DNA of 64,000 nt. It comes from Macrosoma leucophasiata (Eukaryota; Arthropoda; Insecta; Lepidoptera; Hedylidae). The DNA lies in contig JAWQUS010000016.1 in assembly GCA_036365455.1 (NCBI GenBank), positions 10,687,001 through 10,751,000 of the forward strand. The letters are read 5' to 3'. A program made the translations under genes and the position numbers. Shown here piece after piece: positions 34,050 through 47,592 of this stretch. The notes under the pieces are model-generated. The model searched no databases. It was not told the DNA's origin and worked only from the letters and a program-made list of their open reading frames with translations. Numbering within the stretch: position 1 is the first letter of the stretch; every line of letters begins with the position of its first letter.

Positions 34050-34278
34050 TTTTTTTATGTAACGGAAGTGGCAGAGAATTACACAAAGACCAAGGTCAAG
34101 ATGCAGATGCGTTACCACTCTTGAGGCCTCAGGTGTTATGCCTCTCTACCGAATATTACAGACCGTACCACCTGACCGGAACACGATAGTGCTGAACGCT
34201 ACCATTTAGCGGTAAGTATAGTAATGCTGTGGTGCCTGTCGCCCACGAACTCCGTCACTGGAGTTCTACCACCAGTGG
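34050..34278 (-). repeat. ~290-bp repeat, internally deleted copy
   Basis: Both ends are present (tttttttatgtaacggaagtggc and ggagttctaccaccagtgg). About 60 bp near the poly(A) side are missing. Confidence 0.75.
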
Positions 34279-34816
34279 AAATACATATATATGATACACA
34301 AAATGTCTCCTCTACAAGCTATTTTTAATAAAGAGTTATATTCTGAGGATGTCGTGTATCTTACATAAATATTCGGCTGAATAACATCAATATTGAATCC
34401 TTGGCATTTTTATGTCCTAGACAATCTTTATACAAATCTCTTATGGTTACATAACTTAACGTAATAGCTTTGTTGATATGTTAGTGCGTATTCACGGTAC
34501 ATTTAACGATTATACATTCTACATACATTCTTTCATCACTGTAAAGTAAGCAAAAGTCGGCCGCGTGTGGTTGTAAAATCATACGCGCCACGATAGCAAA
34601 GGTATTTTTCGCTATGGGGTTGCCACTGTGTCTTATAATAAGTATATATCTATACAAATCAATAAAATCGGAGAGTCTGTCTTTGTAATATAAAAATAAC
34701 CGCTTTTTACTAAATGTACCTATATTTTGTTTTTAAATTCTCTTACACTCACAGATTTTGACGGGACGTTCACTGGCAGATGGCTCATGTAATTATGATT
34801 AACTTTTATTTATGAA

Positions 34817-35140
34817 CTAGCTGTGCTCGCGAATTCGTCCGCGTGATAATTTATGATTTTTCAGTATCTACCCAGACGAAATCGTGGTCGCAGCTACTAT
34901 AAAAGAAGCCTAAGTTATTCCTTATTACAAAAGTTATCTGCCAGTGAAAGTCCCGTCAAAATCGGTAGAGCCGTTTCCGAGATTAGCCTCAACAAACAGA
35001 CAGACAGACAAAAATTGTAAAAAAAATTGTCTGTCTGTCTGTCTATTTGGCGGGGCTAACTAGCTTCACCCACGACTTCGTCCGGGTAGATACTGAACAA
35101 TCATAAATTCACACGCGGACGAAGTCGTGGGGACAGCTAG
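34817..35140. mobile_element. Head-to-head Helitron 3' ends
   Basis: The block opens with ctagctgtgctcgcgaattc and closes with gaagtcgtggggacagctag. CTAG is thus the outer end on both sides, with a further CTAG at 35061. The inside has gccagtgaaagtcccgtcaa and back-to-back cagacagacagac / gtctgtctgtctg tracts. It looks like two Helitron-like ends joined in opposite orientation and not one clean insertion. Confidence 0.55.
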
Positions 35141-35696
35141 TATACTATAAAATTCTGTCAATGTATATTCTAATTAATTTAGCGGCCGATTGACAAAAAA
35201 TAAATTAAATATGTGTATTTTTATTCAAAATTTACTAAACTAAACATTATTTCTAAAGCCTATTTTATCAACAATGTCAACGTATGTTTATATTCTTAAT
35301 CCAATAAGCAAACCAATGCGTGAAAGTAATGGACAATGAAAAGCATGTATGTGGAAGGTTGGAGGATTATGGATCTTTAGACGAGAAAATTGCTTCTATA
35401 AAACATCTGATCCATTTCTCTCAAATATTAAATCATGTCTGGAACCTCTTACGAAATTTCCAACGAGACATAAATTATATTTACGGACAAATAAAAAACA
35501 TTTAATTTTTCGAAGAACGTGCTTAGATGTTTTAACAATGGCTGTGATAAAATATTTTTCTTCCCTTGATAGATTTATCCTATGTTTTGTACAGCAAAAT
35601 GTCTCACATTTGGAATTTCTCTCATCTTGATTGTTTTCCCACCGGTGAAGTAAGTGTATGTACATACGAGAAATTAAATTGTTAAATTGTTGTGGT

Positions 35697-35875
35697 TTTT
35701 TAAAGGTATGAAGCTGTCAAACAAGCAGGCAGTTCACATTGATGTTAAGTGATGATTGCAGCCTATAGACACCTACACAAAGACCCGAGGTCAAAATGCA
35801 GATGTGTTGCCACCCCTAAGATCTTAGTTGTTATGTCTCTGTGGTAGTTATTACGGGGCCAAACATATTGTTTCC
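35697..35875 (-). repeat. ~290-bp repeat, partial copy
   Basis: Match from gaagctgtcaaacaagcaggc to tttaggtt-like text, diverging after ttatgtctctgtg. The non-poly(A) third is absent. Confidence 0.65.
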
Positions 35876-36191
35876 CTTTATTCTAATTGAGTAATAATAT
35901 AATCGTATTTAATATAATTTGTATAACTATTGAAATCGACTCTGAAAAGCGAACACTTTAGAGAAGTAGTGAGTCTGAGATACCAACTATTTTTTTTTTG
36001 GAAAGAAAAAGCAGCCTAACTTTTTGATAAGTTTACAGATACATAAACCACAAGTTACATAAACACAAGATACATAAATCCAAAAGTTTTGTTAAGAAAG
36101 AAATAATAATTGATTATCTGTATGGTACAGCACAGCTAATAAAATACTAATTGTTGAAATAGATTTATTTTATTACATCTCCAAGGAATTT

Positions 36192-36415
36192 TGACGTGTG
36201 GTAGAGCTCCAGTGAGCTCGCGGGCGTAGACACCACCGCATTGCCTAATTTACTTGCCGCTAAATGGTAGTGTTCAGCACTATCGTGTTCCGGTCAGGTG
36301 GTAACGCATCTGCATTTTGACCTTGGTCTTCATGCGGGTGTCTATAGGCTGCAGTCATCACTTAACATCAATGTGAACTGCATGCTTGTTTGTCACGTAC
36401 AATACATAAAAAAAA
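36192..36415 (+). repeat. ~290-bp repeat, plus orientation
   Basis: It begins gacgtgtggtagagctccag and gagctcgcgggcgtagacac, then gtagtgttcagcactatcgt. It skips a 70-bp inner part, continues with gtggtaacgcatctgcattt, and ends gcatgcttgtttgtcacg with a run of A. The poly(A) tail is on the plus strand here. Confidence 0.8.
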
Positions 36416-36954
36416 AAATAAGAACGAGAATTTACCTACATATCTGTTTTGGTCACAAAAAACTAAATAAGCTTCAATTTAGTTTTCATAACTTATTTTA
36501 TTATAAAGTGAATACACGAGTTACTGAGTTGACGTGCTCTGTTTCTAAAATAAAGTTCTTAAACCAACGTGAAGTCACGTAAGAAGTAAACCGGTATTAA
36601 ATGGTTCATACTCGTATTTTACGTCCACCATTATTTCCCAGATATTAAAACTCTCAAAACATCTTGCACGAAAAGTTGTGTTAGATTACGATATTTCAGC
36701 AAGTAAACTTTTAACCGGAAATAGTTTCTACTCCCAAGCGTTTGCTAAACTCGGCTGTATTATATAATATATTTTAAGTTCTCATAAAATTAAGACAAAC
36801 AATATGAGTAACTTTTGAATCAAAAGTACTTAGGTACACACATGTGCACACACCGTATGCAGTTTGATCCAACTTAATAGGAAGGATAGCTTGCTTCTCA
36901 ATTTTATAAATTATTTGTATATTTAGAGATTAAAGAAAATCGGAAAGAGAAATT

Positions 36955-37075
36955 TGATTTCAGGCAGGAAGTCCGAAGTACGCACGTCCTTCCTTAAGGA
37001 ACTTAGTGGTAAAGCGGCCTGACTGGTTGTCCTGAGGTCGCAGGTTCGATTCATGCCGTATTTCTTCAATTTCTA
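36955..37075 (+). repeat. Degenerate tRNA-like pair
   Basis: gatttcaggcaggaagtccg is an inverse tRNA-like fragment. It is followed by aacttagtggtaaagcggcc, tgactggttgtcctgaggtc and gcaggttcgattcatgccg in plus orientation. This is the same family and inverted layout as 56590-56750. Confidence 0.55.
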
Positions 37076-37155
37076 AATTCACTCGCACGTGTTATTGCGC
37101 AAAAAAAAATGTTTTCTATGAATTGTATATTACTGAGTCAATTATCTGTTAGTAA

Positions 37156-37552
37156 TCCTTATAAATAAAATCGAAAGGTCACGCATATCGAAATCTCATG
37201 AAATACAAATGCTAAGAGTTTCCAATTTTGCATCAGGATTCTTTTAGGACGTAGGTGCTCCCTGAGACTAGATTTTCGAACTACTAGATTGCGAAATTCA
37301 AACCCTAAGGGATTGTTTTTGGGGTTAATAGTTTGCATGAAATTTCGTTACCACAAAGTGTTAGGAGTCTCAAATTTTGGATAGGGATTCTTACAAGCAC
37401 ATACGTGACACCTAAGACGGGTTTTGCTTTTGTTTTTGGCTTGATAGTGTGTATGAAACAGAAACAGCAAACAGTTTTCGCAACCCTATAGATTAGTACT
37501 TTAATAATAATAGTAATGTAGGTAGTATTGCAAAGCCGGGGCGAGCCGCTAG
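37156..37552 (+). mobile_element. Helitron-like element, ~400 bp
   Basis: It begins TCCTTATAAATAAAATCGAA after an A and ends gccggggcgagccgCTAG before a T. Two repeated parts with aatgctaagagtttccaat / aagtgttaggagtctcaaat show an inner duplication. The 5' end is less certain than the 3' end. Confidence 0.55.
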
Positions 37553-37597
37553 TGAAACTATAAAATTTCGATAAACTTGAATTAGTATGTAGTACCT

Positions 37598-37738
37598 GCT
37601 CTATTTCCGGGAGGGCGACCAACTGTCTCAGGGTGGTGTCGGGTTCATAGTCCACAAATCCGTCGTGAACAACGTTGTCAAGATCGAGAGTGTGTCGTCG
37701 AGAGTGGCGGACCTTATACTCAGAATAACCAAACGGTA
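37598..37738 (+). pseudogene. Short RTE endonuclease fragment
   Basis: The plus-strand frame reads GDQLSQGGVGFIVHKSVVNN and VVKIESVSSRVADLILRITK. It matches residues 135-183 of the endonuclease ORF that starts at 37830. A piece of a second RTE copy therefore lies directly upstream of the larger one. Confidence 0.7.
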
Positions 37739-37739
37739 T

Positions 37740-38890
37740 TCGTCCCCGCGTGGTTTCCGGTCAAGAATATAGAACCACCCCATCTCTTCCCGTGGGTGTC
37801 GTAAAAGGCGACTAAGGGAATACCAGGAAATGGGCAGCAGCGTTTACCTGTGTACTAAACATCAACATACTGCGGTTACCAATCCGCCTGCCAAGCGTGG
37901 TAACTACGGCAACACCCCCCCCAACATGACAGACACAACTATACAACGGCCCCTAGTCCCCGGTAGCTCTACTAGTCCAGGCTACGGTAGCAGCCTGGGG
38001 AACGGTAGAGTATGGGGTGCTAAGAATCTCCGGGAGAGATCGGGCTACCAAAACCGACGACTGGACCTGGCAACCTATAACGCACGAACACTGAGGACCG
38101 ATGATAAAATACTAGAGCTGGAAGAAGAATTAAGCAAGTTGCGTTGGGACATCATAGGACTGTCCGAGGTCCGAAGAAAGGGAGAGGACACTATCATCCT
38201 GATGTCCGGCAACCTGTTGTACTACCGAGAAGGCGACTATCTGTCCCAAGGTGGTGTTGGGTTTATCGTTCACAAGTCCCTCATACACAACCTCATTAAG
38301 ATCGAGAGTGTGTCCACCAGGGTCGTATACCTGATACTCAGAATAACCAAACGTTATTCGCTGAAGGTCATCCAGGTATACGCACCGACGTCGGCACATC
38401 CCGATGACGAGGTGGAGGCAATGTATGAGGATATATCAAAGGCCATGCATACCTCAGAAACACACTACACAGTTGTTATGGGAGACTTTAATGCGAAGTT
38501 GGGTCAACGGAATGGTGATGAGCTAAAATTGGGGCAATTTGGATTTGGGCAGAGAAACCCTAGGGGACAAAAATTGGTAGACTTCATGGAAAAGGAGGGA
38601 CTCTTTATGATGAACTCCTTTTTCAAAAAGAAGCCTTCCAGGAAATGGACCTGGATAAGTCCGGATGGTTCCACAATGAACGAGATTGACTTCATCTTGA
38701 CGACTAAACGGCAAATATTTAATGACGTTTCTGTGATCAACAGGGTGAAAACCGGAAGCGATCACCGTATGGTAAGAGGCACATTAAATATTCGGATCAG
38801 CCTTGAAAGATATCGTCTGATGAAGTCCACGCTCCGACCAAGCTTTGCCCAGATTCAAAACCCCGAACATCTCTCATCTTCATCGGTGTG
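37740..38890 (+). mobile_element. RTE-clade LINE, 5' part only
   Basis: It starts with the 5' leader common in lepidopteran RTE elements (aaccaccccatctcttcccg and tgggtgtcgtaaaaggcgac), followed by the endonuclease ORF. LINE sequence stops near 38880, before the reverse transcriptase. Having the 5' end but not the 3' end is unusual for a LINE and implies a deletion or recombination. Confidence 0.75.
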
Positions 38891-38891
38891 A
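37830..38891 (+). CDS. Endonuclease domain of an RTE LINE, 3'-truncated
   Basis: 353 residues from an ATG at 37830. An AP-endonuclease-like (EEP) fold is recognised by these segments. First, LDLATYNARTLRTDD. Then DIIGLSEVRRKGED, with the catalytic glutamate. Next, VVMGDFNAKLG (D, N) near residue 220. Last, NEIDFILTTKR and KTGSDHRMVRG, with the catalytic SDH near residue 315. Genome projects often label such proteins craniofacial development protein 2-like. The frame continues past the domain (LERYRLMKSTLRPSF) and ends in non-LINE sequence (PEHLSSSSV). No RT follows. It could still nick DNA if expressed, but it is not a host gene. Confidence 0.85.
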   Translation: MGSSVYLCTKHQHTAVTNPPAKRGNYGNTPPNMTDTTIQRPLVPGSSTSPGYGSSLGNGRVWGAKNLRERSGYQNRRLDLATYNARTLRTDDKILELEEELSKLRWDIIGLSEVRRKGEDTIILMSGNLLYYREGDYLSQGGVGFIVHKSLIHNLIKIESVSTRVVYLILRITKRYSLKVIQVYAPTSAHPDDEVEAMYEDISKAMHTSETHYTVVMGDFNAKLGQRNGDELKLGQFGFGQRNPRGQKLVDFMEKEGLFMMNSFFKKKPSRKWTWISPDGSTMNEIDFILTTKRQIFNDVSVINRVKTGSDHRMVRGTLNIRISLERYRLMKSTLRPSFAQIQNPEHLSSSSV

Positions 38892-39298
38892 TTGATTTCT
38901 TTTGGCCATCCTCCTTCGGTATGATTAATTCCTTGTTCACGGAGATATATTATTTTAGTGTTTAGATAGTTTTCTCTTTGCGATACGGATGTTTGTGTCG
39001 CATGTTAAACTGGATTACGTAAGCAATAGTTTTTCTGATCTTTTTTTTCTGAATCAGTAGAATCTAATAAAAGAACTTTAACCTCGGAAAACATTGGTTG
39101 CTTACCCAATTCTTTTCTTTGCATTGAATACGAATACGTTGTATTTTTATCCATATTTATCAAAGACCATAGATTTATTAAAATAAAAAAAAAAGTAATT
39201 AAAATATATATATATGTTAAAAAAATATATATATGATTATATTGCAATCTCGTAAAGATAGCACAGCATACACATACACAGCACATACGTACACTCAT
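38892..39298. other. No gene seen
   Basis: AT-rich, with a short tatata tract near 39210-39235, before the CA repeat. Confidence 0.4.
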
Positions 39299-39325
39299 AC
39301 ACACACACACCCACACCCACACACA

Positions 39326-39380
<55 letters not shown>
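39299..39380. repeat. CA microsatellite
   Basis: An (ac)n run interrupted by four ccc triplets in the first half and uninterrupted from about 39332 to 39380. On the minus strand it creates a meaningless Cys-Val frame. Confidence 0.95.
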
Positions 39381-39383
<3 letters not shown>

Positions 39384-39908
39384 CACTCATACGCGCACGA
39401 TTACAAACTTAAGCTTACTTAATTATTCTCTTTATTTATATTTATAAGTCTCTCTTTATATCTCACACATCGCATTACAAATCAACTAGTAGTTACACTT
39501 ACTTGAGCTCCTGCTTATCTAGAGTTAGGAGAGGCTGGTAATCTGTCATACAGGTACCCCTAGTGCAGATACCAGTCTCTCACACAGATACACCTACCCA
39601 TGTTTGTAATACCTAGTTTAAGATCTGATTATGTATTTTTCTGTGTGAGAGAGAAATCAATAAACGATTTTTTTTTTATTATTTTTTTTTTTCATAGCAT
39701 TTGTATACTTTTTGGATTTATTATACTGCTATGTCAAACACTACATCAAAATTTAAATGTCATGAGCACGACATAACCCTTTTATCTTAGGTAGTATTTA
39801 TAAACTCTTTGCTTTTATCATGGAGAGGAGTGTTAACACTGATATGTATGATGTATTTTCAAATCATTTTCAGTATTTATTACTTGATGCTACAAATTGA
39901 AACTTTCA

Positions 39909-39968
39909 AAAAAATAAAATAACAAAGAAGACGTCAATATAAACGTCTTCTTTGTTATTTTATTTTTT
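39909..39968. repeat. Perfect hairpin, 26-bp arms
   Basis: 39909-39934 and 39943-39968 are exact inverse copies around the spacer caatataa. The core is acaaagaagacgt / acgtcttctttgt. Confidence 0.85.
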
Positions 39969-41156
39969 ACTAATTATTTACTTTTATTATCAATCAATCA
40001 ATTAATCAAATAATTTATTATAAAATAAAGTAATATGGTTTACATGGGATCTGGTAGTTTATTTGCTTTGTTGGTTCAAAATGAAGTAAGTATCTCAATA
40101 TTCTAAAGACATTAGTAGGTATTTATACCTACCCTTTAGCAAACAACTTCCAGGTTATCTTAAAAAACAGTGTTATAAAATTTCCCTGTCATCAGAAAGT
40201 GTATGTTAACTTTTTAAGAGTGGACATCATAACATTAATGCCCACGGTGGCGTCTACCAAATATTAAAAAAAGTGACATCTGCTCCTAATTTTCCTGCGA
40301 CTTACATAAATTACTAAATAAATATAATTATAATTTAGGCATAATAAAGATAATTTACAGCACGTATTAATTCTTTCTATGGGAAATAAACGTAACCGGC
40401 GAGTCATGGGTGTTTGCATGTATGCTTGAATGCATGCATACACCTGCGCCGCGATCGTGGCTCGACTCTCGCACGTGGCTAGCGAGCGTTGACCCCGAGC
40501 GTATTACTATTACGATGTTCTATTTCACAAGATTTTCGTTACTCTTTTAGAGAAATATCTACACACATACATACATACATACATACACCTGAAAAACATA
40601 ACCCTCCTTCTGTTGCAGTCGGGTAAAAAGATGTAAAATGGGTTTGTCACTCTAAGAAACTGTTTACTTTATCCTTTTACTTGTGAATTTTGTCATTGAT
40701 CAAGAATCATCAGTACTTTTACCAGTTTTATTACCGAAGCGTTCCCTTGACACCCGGTTTATGTCTAAAATAAAAGTTTTTGGTGTGTGTTTATTAGCTT
40801 ACACTGACTGTGTCAACAAACATAACTAGCTTGCTCGTGGAGAGCAACAGAGCTATATTTTTGTCTGAAGTCAAGTATTCTCCAGATCTAGTCTCGAAAT
40901 TGGGTCGTCTAAATATAGTCTAATGAATCCACAGGAGCACAGAAGTCTGTGTTATCGCTACAGGGTTCTAAAATGTTCATCTCATCAAATATATTAAATC
41001 GTGGAGTAGGTAAATTCATGTCTTATAGTTTCAGGTTCAATAGCAGAAAAAAAAACATGTATTACATTTCCTAAATCTCATAGAAAGCCGGTTAAATAAT
41101 AATTTTATTTCCATAACATTAGCAAATTAATACATCCATAACTTAAATGTAAACCA
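39969..41156. other. No gene; one SINE fragment
   Basis: Only a 65-bp piece of the tRNA-headed SINE is recognised (near 40388-40445: cgtaaccggcgagtcatggg, gcttgaatgcatgca). An acatacatacatac run lies at 40563-40588. Confidence 0.45.
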
Positions 41157-41159
41157 AAT

Positions 41160-41560
41160 TTTTTTTTTTAGTATTTTGGCATCGCTATTACGCATATTGC
41201 CAGTGTCAAGTAAAATGATATTTCATATTCGCAAGCAGCGTAAAAGTAAGAGTCAGTCGGTCAATTATAAGTCAGTCAGTCAGAGTCACAGTCAGTAATT
41301 CGAGTAAAGCGATGTCTACTTTACCAAAACATTTCAAATGAAGTTTTGGAGGCAAACTGAAAAGCCGTGTTTTCGCACTGTTATTCTATTTCACTATACA
41401 CGGGCACTGTAATAAGCCTATATCAATCAAAATACCACCAACTTTATTTAATATAACTCAAGAATACATTAAGAAAATGAAATAAAATAAGAGCACAACA
41501 CACCTCTTTCAAGGTTCCCGCCAAAACCTCTAACCTAATTTTGCACTAATTTATAATTTT
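41160..41560 (-). repeat. ~690-bp repeat, partial diverged copy
   Basis: Inverse match to 51395-51670. It carries gcatcgctattacgcatatt, tgaagttttggaggcaaac, tttcactatacacgggcact and cctctttcaaggttcccgcc. An 80-bp agtcagtcagt-rich insert separates the parts. Confidence 0.7.
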
Positions 41561-41654
41561 AACCCTATGACTACCAGCTATAGAAGCTGCTAGCTATAGA
41601 GCGACAATACCTTACCGTTTTCACAACTTGAAGTAATTAGTAAATACTAATTAT

Positions 41655-41821
41655 TGAAATAAAACTATTTTTACGGATTTATGTCGCGTAAAACTGAAAT
41701 GATTTTTAAAATCAACCCGACGTTTCGGTCGCTTTTCAACTTCCGATTTCCCGGGCTAATTTAAAAATCATTTTAGCTTAATATACGCGAGATAAATCCG
41801 TAAAAACCGTTTTATTTCGAT
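41655..41821. mobile_element. Short inverted-repeat element
   Basis: The arms gaaataaaactatttttacg (left, from 41656) and cgtaaaaaccgttttatttc (right, to 41819) extend about 60 bp each, with the words ggatttatgtcgcg / cgcgagataaatcc paired. The centre carries aacccgacgtttcggtcgct. No frame is seen. Confidence 0.7.
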
Positions 41822-42533
41822 GAGTGTGCTAGCGAAAACCTAAGAACATGTCACTCAGTCTTATATTACGTTATGTCTGGCATGGGAAGTGGAGGTCTTT
41901 ATAGTATAAAAAGTAACATTAAGAACGTACAAAATCAACGTCTCACAATAGTTATTACAACATATAAACAACACAAATCATACAAAAACTTGGGAACAAT
42001 GATGATGTCAACTCAAAATATAATCATCACATTTAGTAAATACATAGTTCAGGAACAGAAAACATATTTTCTTAATAAACTTATGAAGAAAAAGTGCGCT
42101 TATGATGACGCGCTTACGCTTATTAGGTATAGTTGACTGGCAAAGTAAATTCCTATAAGTTTCACATTAACGTATATTAATAAATTCGTCCTTCAGATAC
42201 TTTTTTATTATTTCAGGACAAAGGAATGACACGCGCTGTGCGCATCTAATTATTGCGAATTGAGATTTGCGCTCCCTGGAAGATTTATGCGTTTTATGAC
42301 TTATTATGACTGTGCCAGCTGAAACGACTTGTGCATTCGATCGTTTCTCATCATTCACATCGTTAATTCACTTTTGTGATTAATAAAAGCCGTAAATCAA
42401 TCAGGATATGTACTTTTTTTCATTATTTTTTCAACTCCAATTGATCATGGAGTGCTTGTTACATATTTTAAATCAGTCCAGCGCGGGTCTAGAATTTTCT
42501 TTTGACCCAAAATGTGTGTGTTCGGTTGACTCA

Positions 42534-42715
42534 GGTTTTTTATGTTACGAAGGTGATAAACAAGCATGAAGTTCACATGGACGTTAAGTGATGACTGCAG
42601 TTTGTAGACATTTACACAAAAAATTGAGGTCAAATGCAAAATAATGCAGATGCATTGCCAACCCTGAGACCTTAGTTATTATGTCTCTGTGATAGTTATT
42701 ACGGGACCACACACT
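42534..42715 (-). repeat. ~290-bp repeat, diverged partial copy
   Basis: ttttatgttacgaaggtgataaacaagcatg, ttaagtgatgactgcag and aggtcaaatgcaaaataatgcag match the poly(A)-side half. It ends 270 bp before the TTLL1 start codon at 42988. Confidence 0.65.
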
Positions 42716-42969
42716 ATTTATGGTCTTATATGCATTACCGATATAGTCTGATTGGTCTGTGGACATAGTAGTATAATAAATCTATGATAACAGATCATTA
42801 AAAAAGTGTATTCAATCTGTAGATTGAAATATAATCTACATAAAAACCTGTCATGGCTTTGACCCATCGACGACACAACGCAGCTTGACCCAATCAATTT
42901 AGCAAAAGGATTCGAAATATCTCTCAGATTCGATATCACATTGTTCTTTACCATATTTTTTTTATATAA

Positions 42970-44268
<1,299 letters not shown>

Positions 44269-44303
44269 TAAATTTTGCATAGTTAAAAATATGTTACAGT
44301 TGG

Positions 44304-44309
44304 AATAAA
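44304..44309 (+). promoter_or_regulatory. Polyadenylation signal, TTLL1 copy A
   Basis: AATAAA 36 bases after the stop codon of copy A. Confidence 0.6.
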
Positions 44310-44353
44310 ATAATTATGAGATTACAAATACGTTTTATTATAATATCTTTTCA

Positions 44354-44359
44354 TTTATT
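44354..44359 (-). promoter_or_regulatory. Polyadenylation signal, TTLL1 copy B
   Basis: AATAAA on the minus strand, 31 bases after the stop of copy B. A second one is at 44334-44339. With the signal of copy A at 44304, the two 3' UTRs should nearly touch or overlap. Confidence 0.55.
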
Positions 44360-44389
44360 TACTATTTCAATGCAAACAACAACCAAATA

Positions 44390-45724
<1,335 letters not shown>

Positions 45725-46404
45725 TTATCAAAAATAAATATTTCGGCAATGAAATGCTTTGACACTATTTAATTGACATTTAGTTTCAATTGGTTTCAAT
45801 TACATAATCCGTTTTTATAAATACTTTTTGGTCTCAAAAGCAAATATTACAGCAAGTGGTAAAGATTTATTTGTGGTAGAGCTAGATTTAAAACGGCGTG
45901 CTTAAACTTAATTATTATTATAAGCGTAGGCTTATAATTGAGCTTCAAGCACACCGCGGACACTCTGCTTAAATTCCATACAAACAGTTATTCTGTTTAC
46001 CTACTACACAGACAACAATCAGGACGTGTTTTTACATGCACACACACTGTTGCCCGCTCGCAATCTCAGTGCACGAGGCTGCCGGCATGGTACTCTAGGG
46101 GAGGTGGGGGCTGCAAGAGGGGAAATCAGGCAGGACGTCGAAGTGTGTGTGATTATTATTACATATTCTCTATCTTGTGTCTATTCAGTCTACAATCGAG
46201 ATCCGACTTCAATTGTGTAGGTAAAGGCGACTTCAATTCCCCGAGGAAATCTCGTCGATTATTTTCTTGATATTTCTTTGTTTGTATCATATTCTACAAA
46301 CTGCGACACGATAATCTATCTTCGGAGCTATCTTTTTGTAATGTCTCCATTAAACAATGTGACAACACATTTGTCTACGCCGAATAGAGCAGTTCTTATT
46401 TGTA
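45725..46404. other. 5' flank of TTLL1 copy B
   Basis: The promoter of copy B should lie at its left side. 46020-46150 is GC-richer (ttgcccgctcgcaatctcag, ctaggggaggtgggggctgc) but has no convincing frame. An untranslated first exon is possible but not shown. Confidence 0.35.
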
Positions 46405-46416
46405 TCTGTACTAATA

Positions 46417-47592
46417 TTGGTTGGGGAAAATCTTTCTTCGCATTTTTTAAGATAATTCAAAACAATTTTTAATATTGTTTATTTAAATTTAACTAAAGTA
46501 TGTATATACCATTTTGTTCGATGATCTTTTGCTATCTTGTAAGTAGGGACATGATCTCATTGCTGTAAAAATTTTGGGACTTCTCATCAAAATACCGCGA
46601 CAAGTGGATTTGGCAGTCCTCTCGTGATGTTAATCTAACATTGCATAAAGAATTCTGAAGAGACCGAAACAGGTGGAAATCTGAAGGTGCAAGGTCAGGA
46701 CTATACGGCGGATGCATTAACACCTCCCAGCCAAACTCTCTTAATTTTTGCTGAGTGGCTATAGATGTGTGAGGTCTAGCGTTATCATGATGAAACGCCA
46801 CACCCCTTCTGTTGATCAATTCGGGCCGCTTTCTCTCAACTTCTTGCTTTAATCTCGTCAGTTGTTCGAGATAGAGTTCAGAATCGATAGTCCTGCCTGG
46901 TGGTAATAGCTCATAATGAATAATGCCCTTCCAATCCCACCACACACACAACATCACCTTATTGCGAGTTAACCCGGGTTTCGCCACAGTCTGTGAAGCC
47001 TGACCGGCCTTTGTCCACGACCTTTTTCGTACGTTCTTGTCGTACGTGATCCACTTATCATCACCAGTTATCAGCTTCTTCAAAAATGATTCGGTTTCAT
47101 TACGTCGTAATAAAGATTCACAAATGAGTACACGGTTCATTAGATTTCTTTCAGTGAGCTCGTGAGGTACCCAAATATCGAGCTTTTTCTTGTACCCAGC
47201 TTTTTTCAAATGCGCCAAAACTGTTTTGTGATCAATTCTCAGTTCTTAAACCAAATTTGAGAAAACGCTTAAACCAAATTTGTGCTACTCTCACAGACAC
47301 TGCACTAGGTCCATAAACATCGCAATTGTTTTTCGTGGCTTGCGTTGCATTTTTACTTTTTTGGTAGTAAAATTTTAAAATGTATCGAATTTCTTCATTA
47401 GATTCACTCATCTTGACAGTACGAAAAACAAATGAAAATCACACATTTACCTAATTTGAATTTGGAATTATGTTGTTTAAAATTTTAACTTTCAATGATA
47501 CCAAAACTAACCAGATACAAATACTACAGCCAAAGAGATTTTATTATAAGTTCATACATACTATAATGCGAAAAGACTTTTTCCATAACCTA
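46417..47592 (-). mobile_element. mariner-type transposon, decayed
   Basis: The inverted ends ggttggggaaaatctttctt (46419 on) and ggttatggaaaaagtctttt (inverse of 47571-47590) flank a transposase relic, next to TA on the left (46415-46416) and the right. The end positions are accurate to a few bases. The target was the 5' tip of a Helitron. Confidence 0.85.
46532..47411 (-). pseudogene. mariner transposase, broken
   Basis: The downstream frame (47218-46532, 228 codons) keeps the DDE catalytic part: ITGDDKW with D53, HHDNARPHT with D145 and YSPDLAPSDFHLF with D180. The 34-residue gap between the last two is the D,D34D signature of mariner. WVPHELTERN is also typical. Upstream, from an ATG at 47411, MSESNEEIRYILKFYYQKSK and SVRVAQIWFK belong to the N-terminal DNA-binding part. 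They are separated by a frameshift around 47220-47275, where cgcttaaaccaaatttg is duplicated. The total is about 50 codons short of a complete transposase. It resembles the mellifera-type subgroup in its wording, but this is not certain. Confidence 0.88.

Noticed and set aside
39005..39376. 123-codon Cys/Val-rich frame on the minus strand
   Set aside because: Most of it is the CA microsatellite read as TGTGTG. The rest has no recognisable feature.
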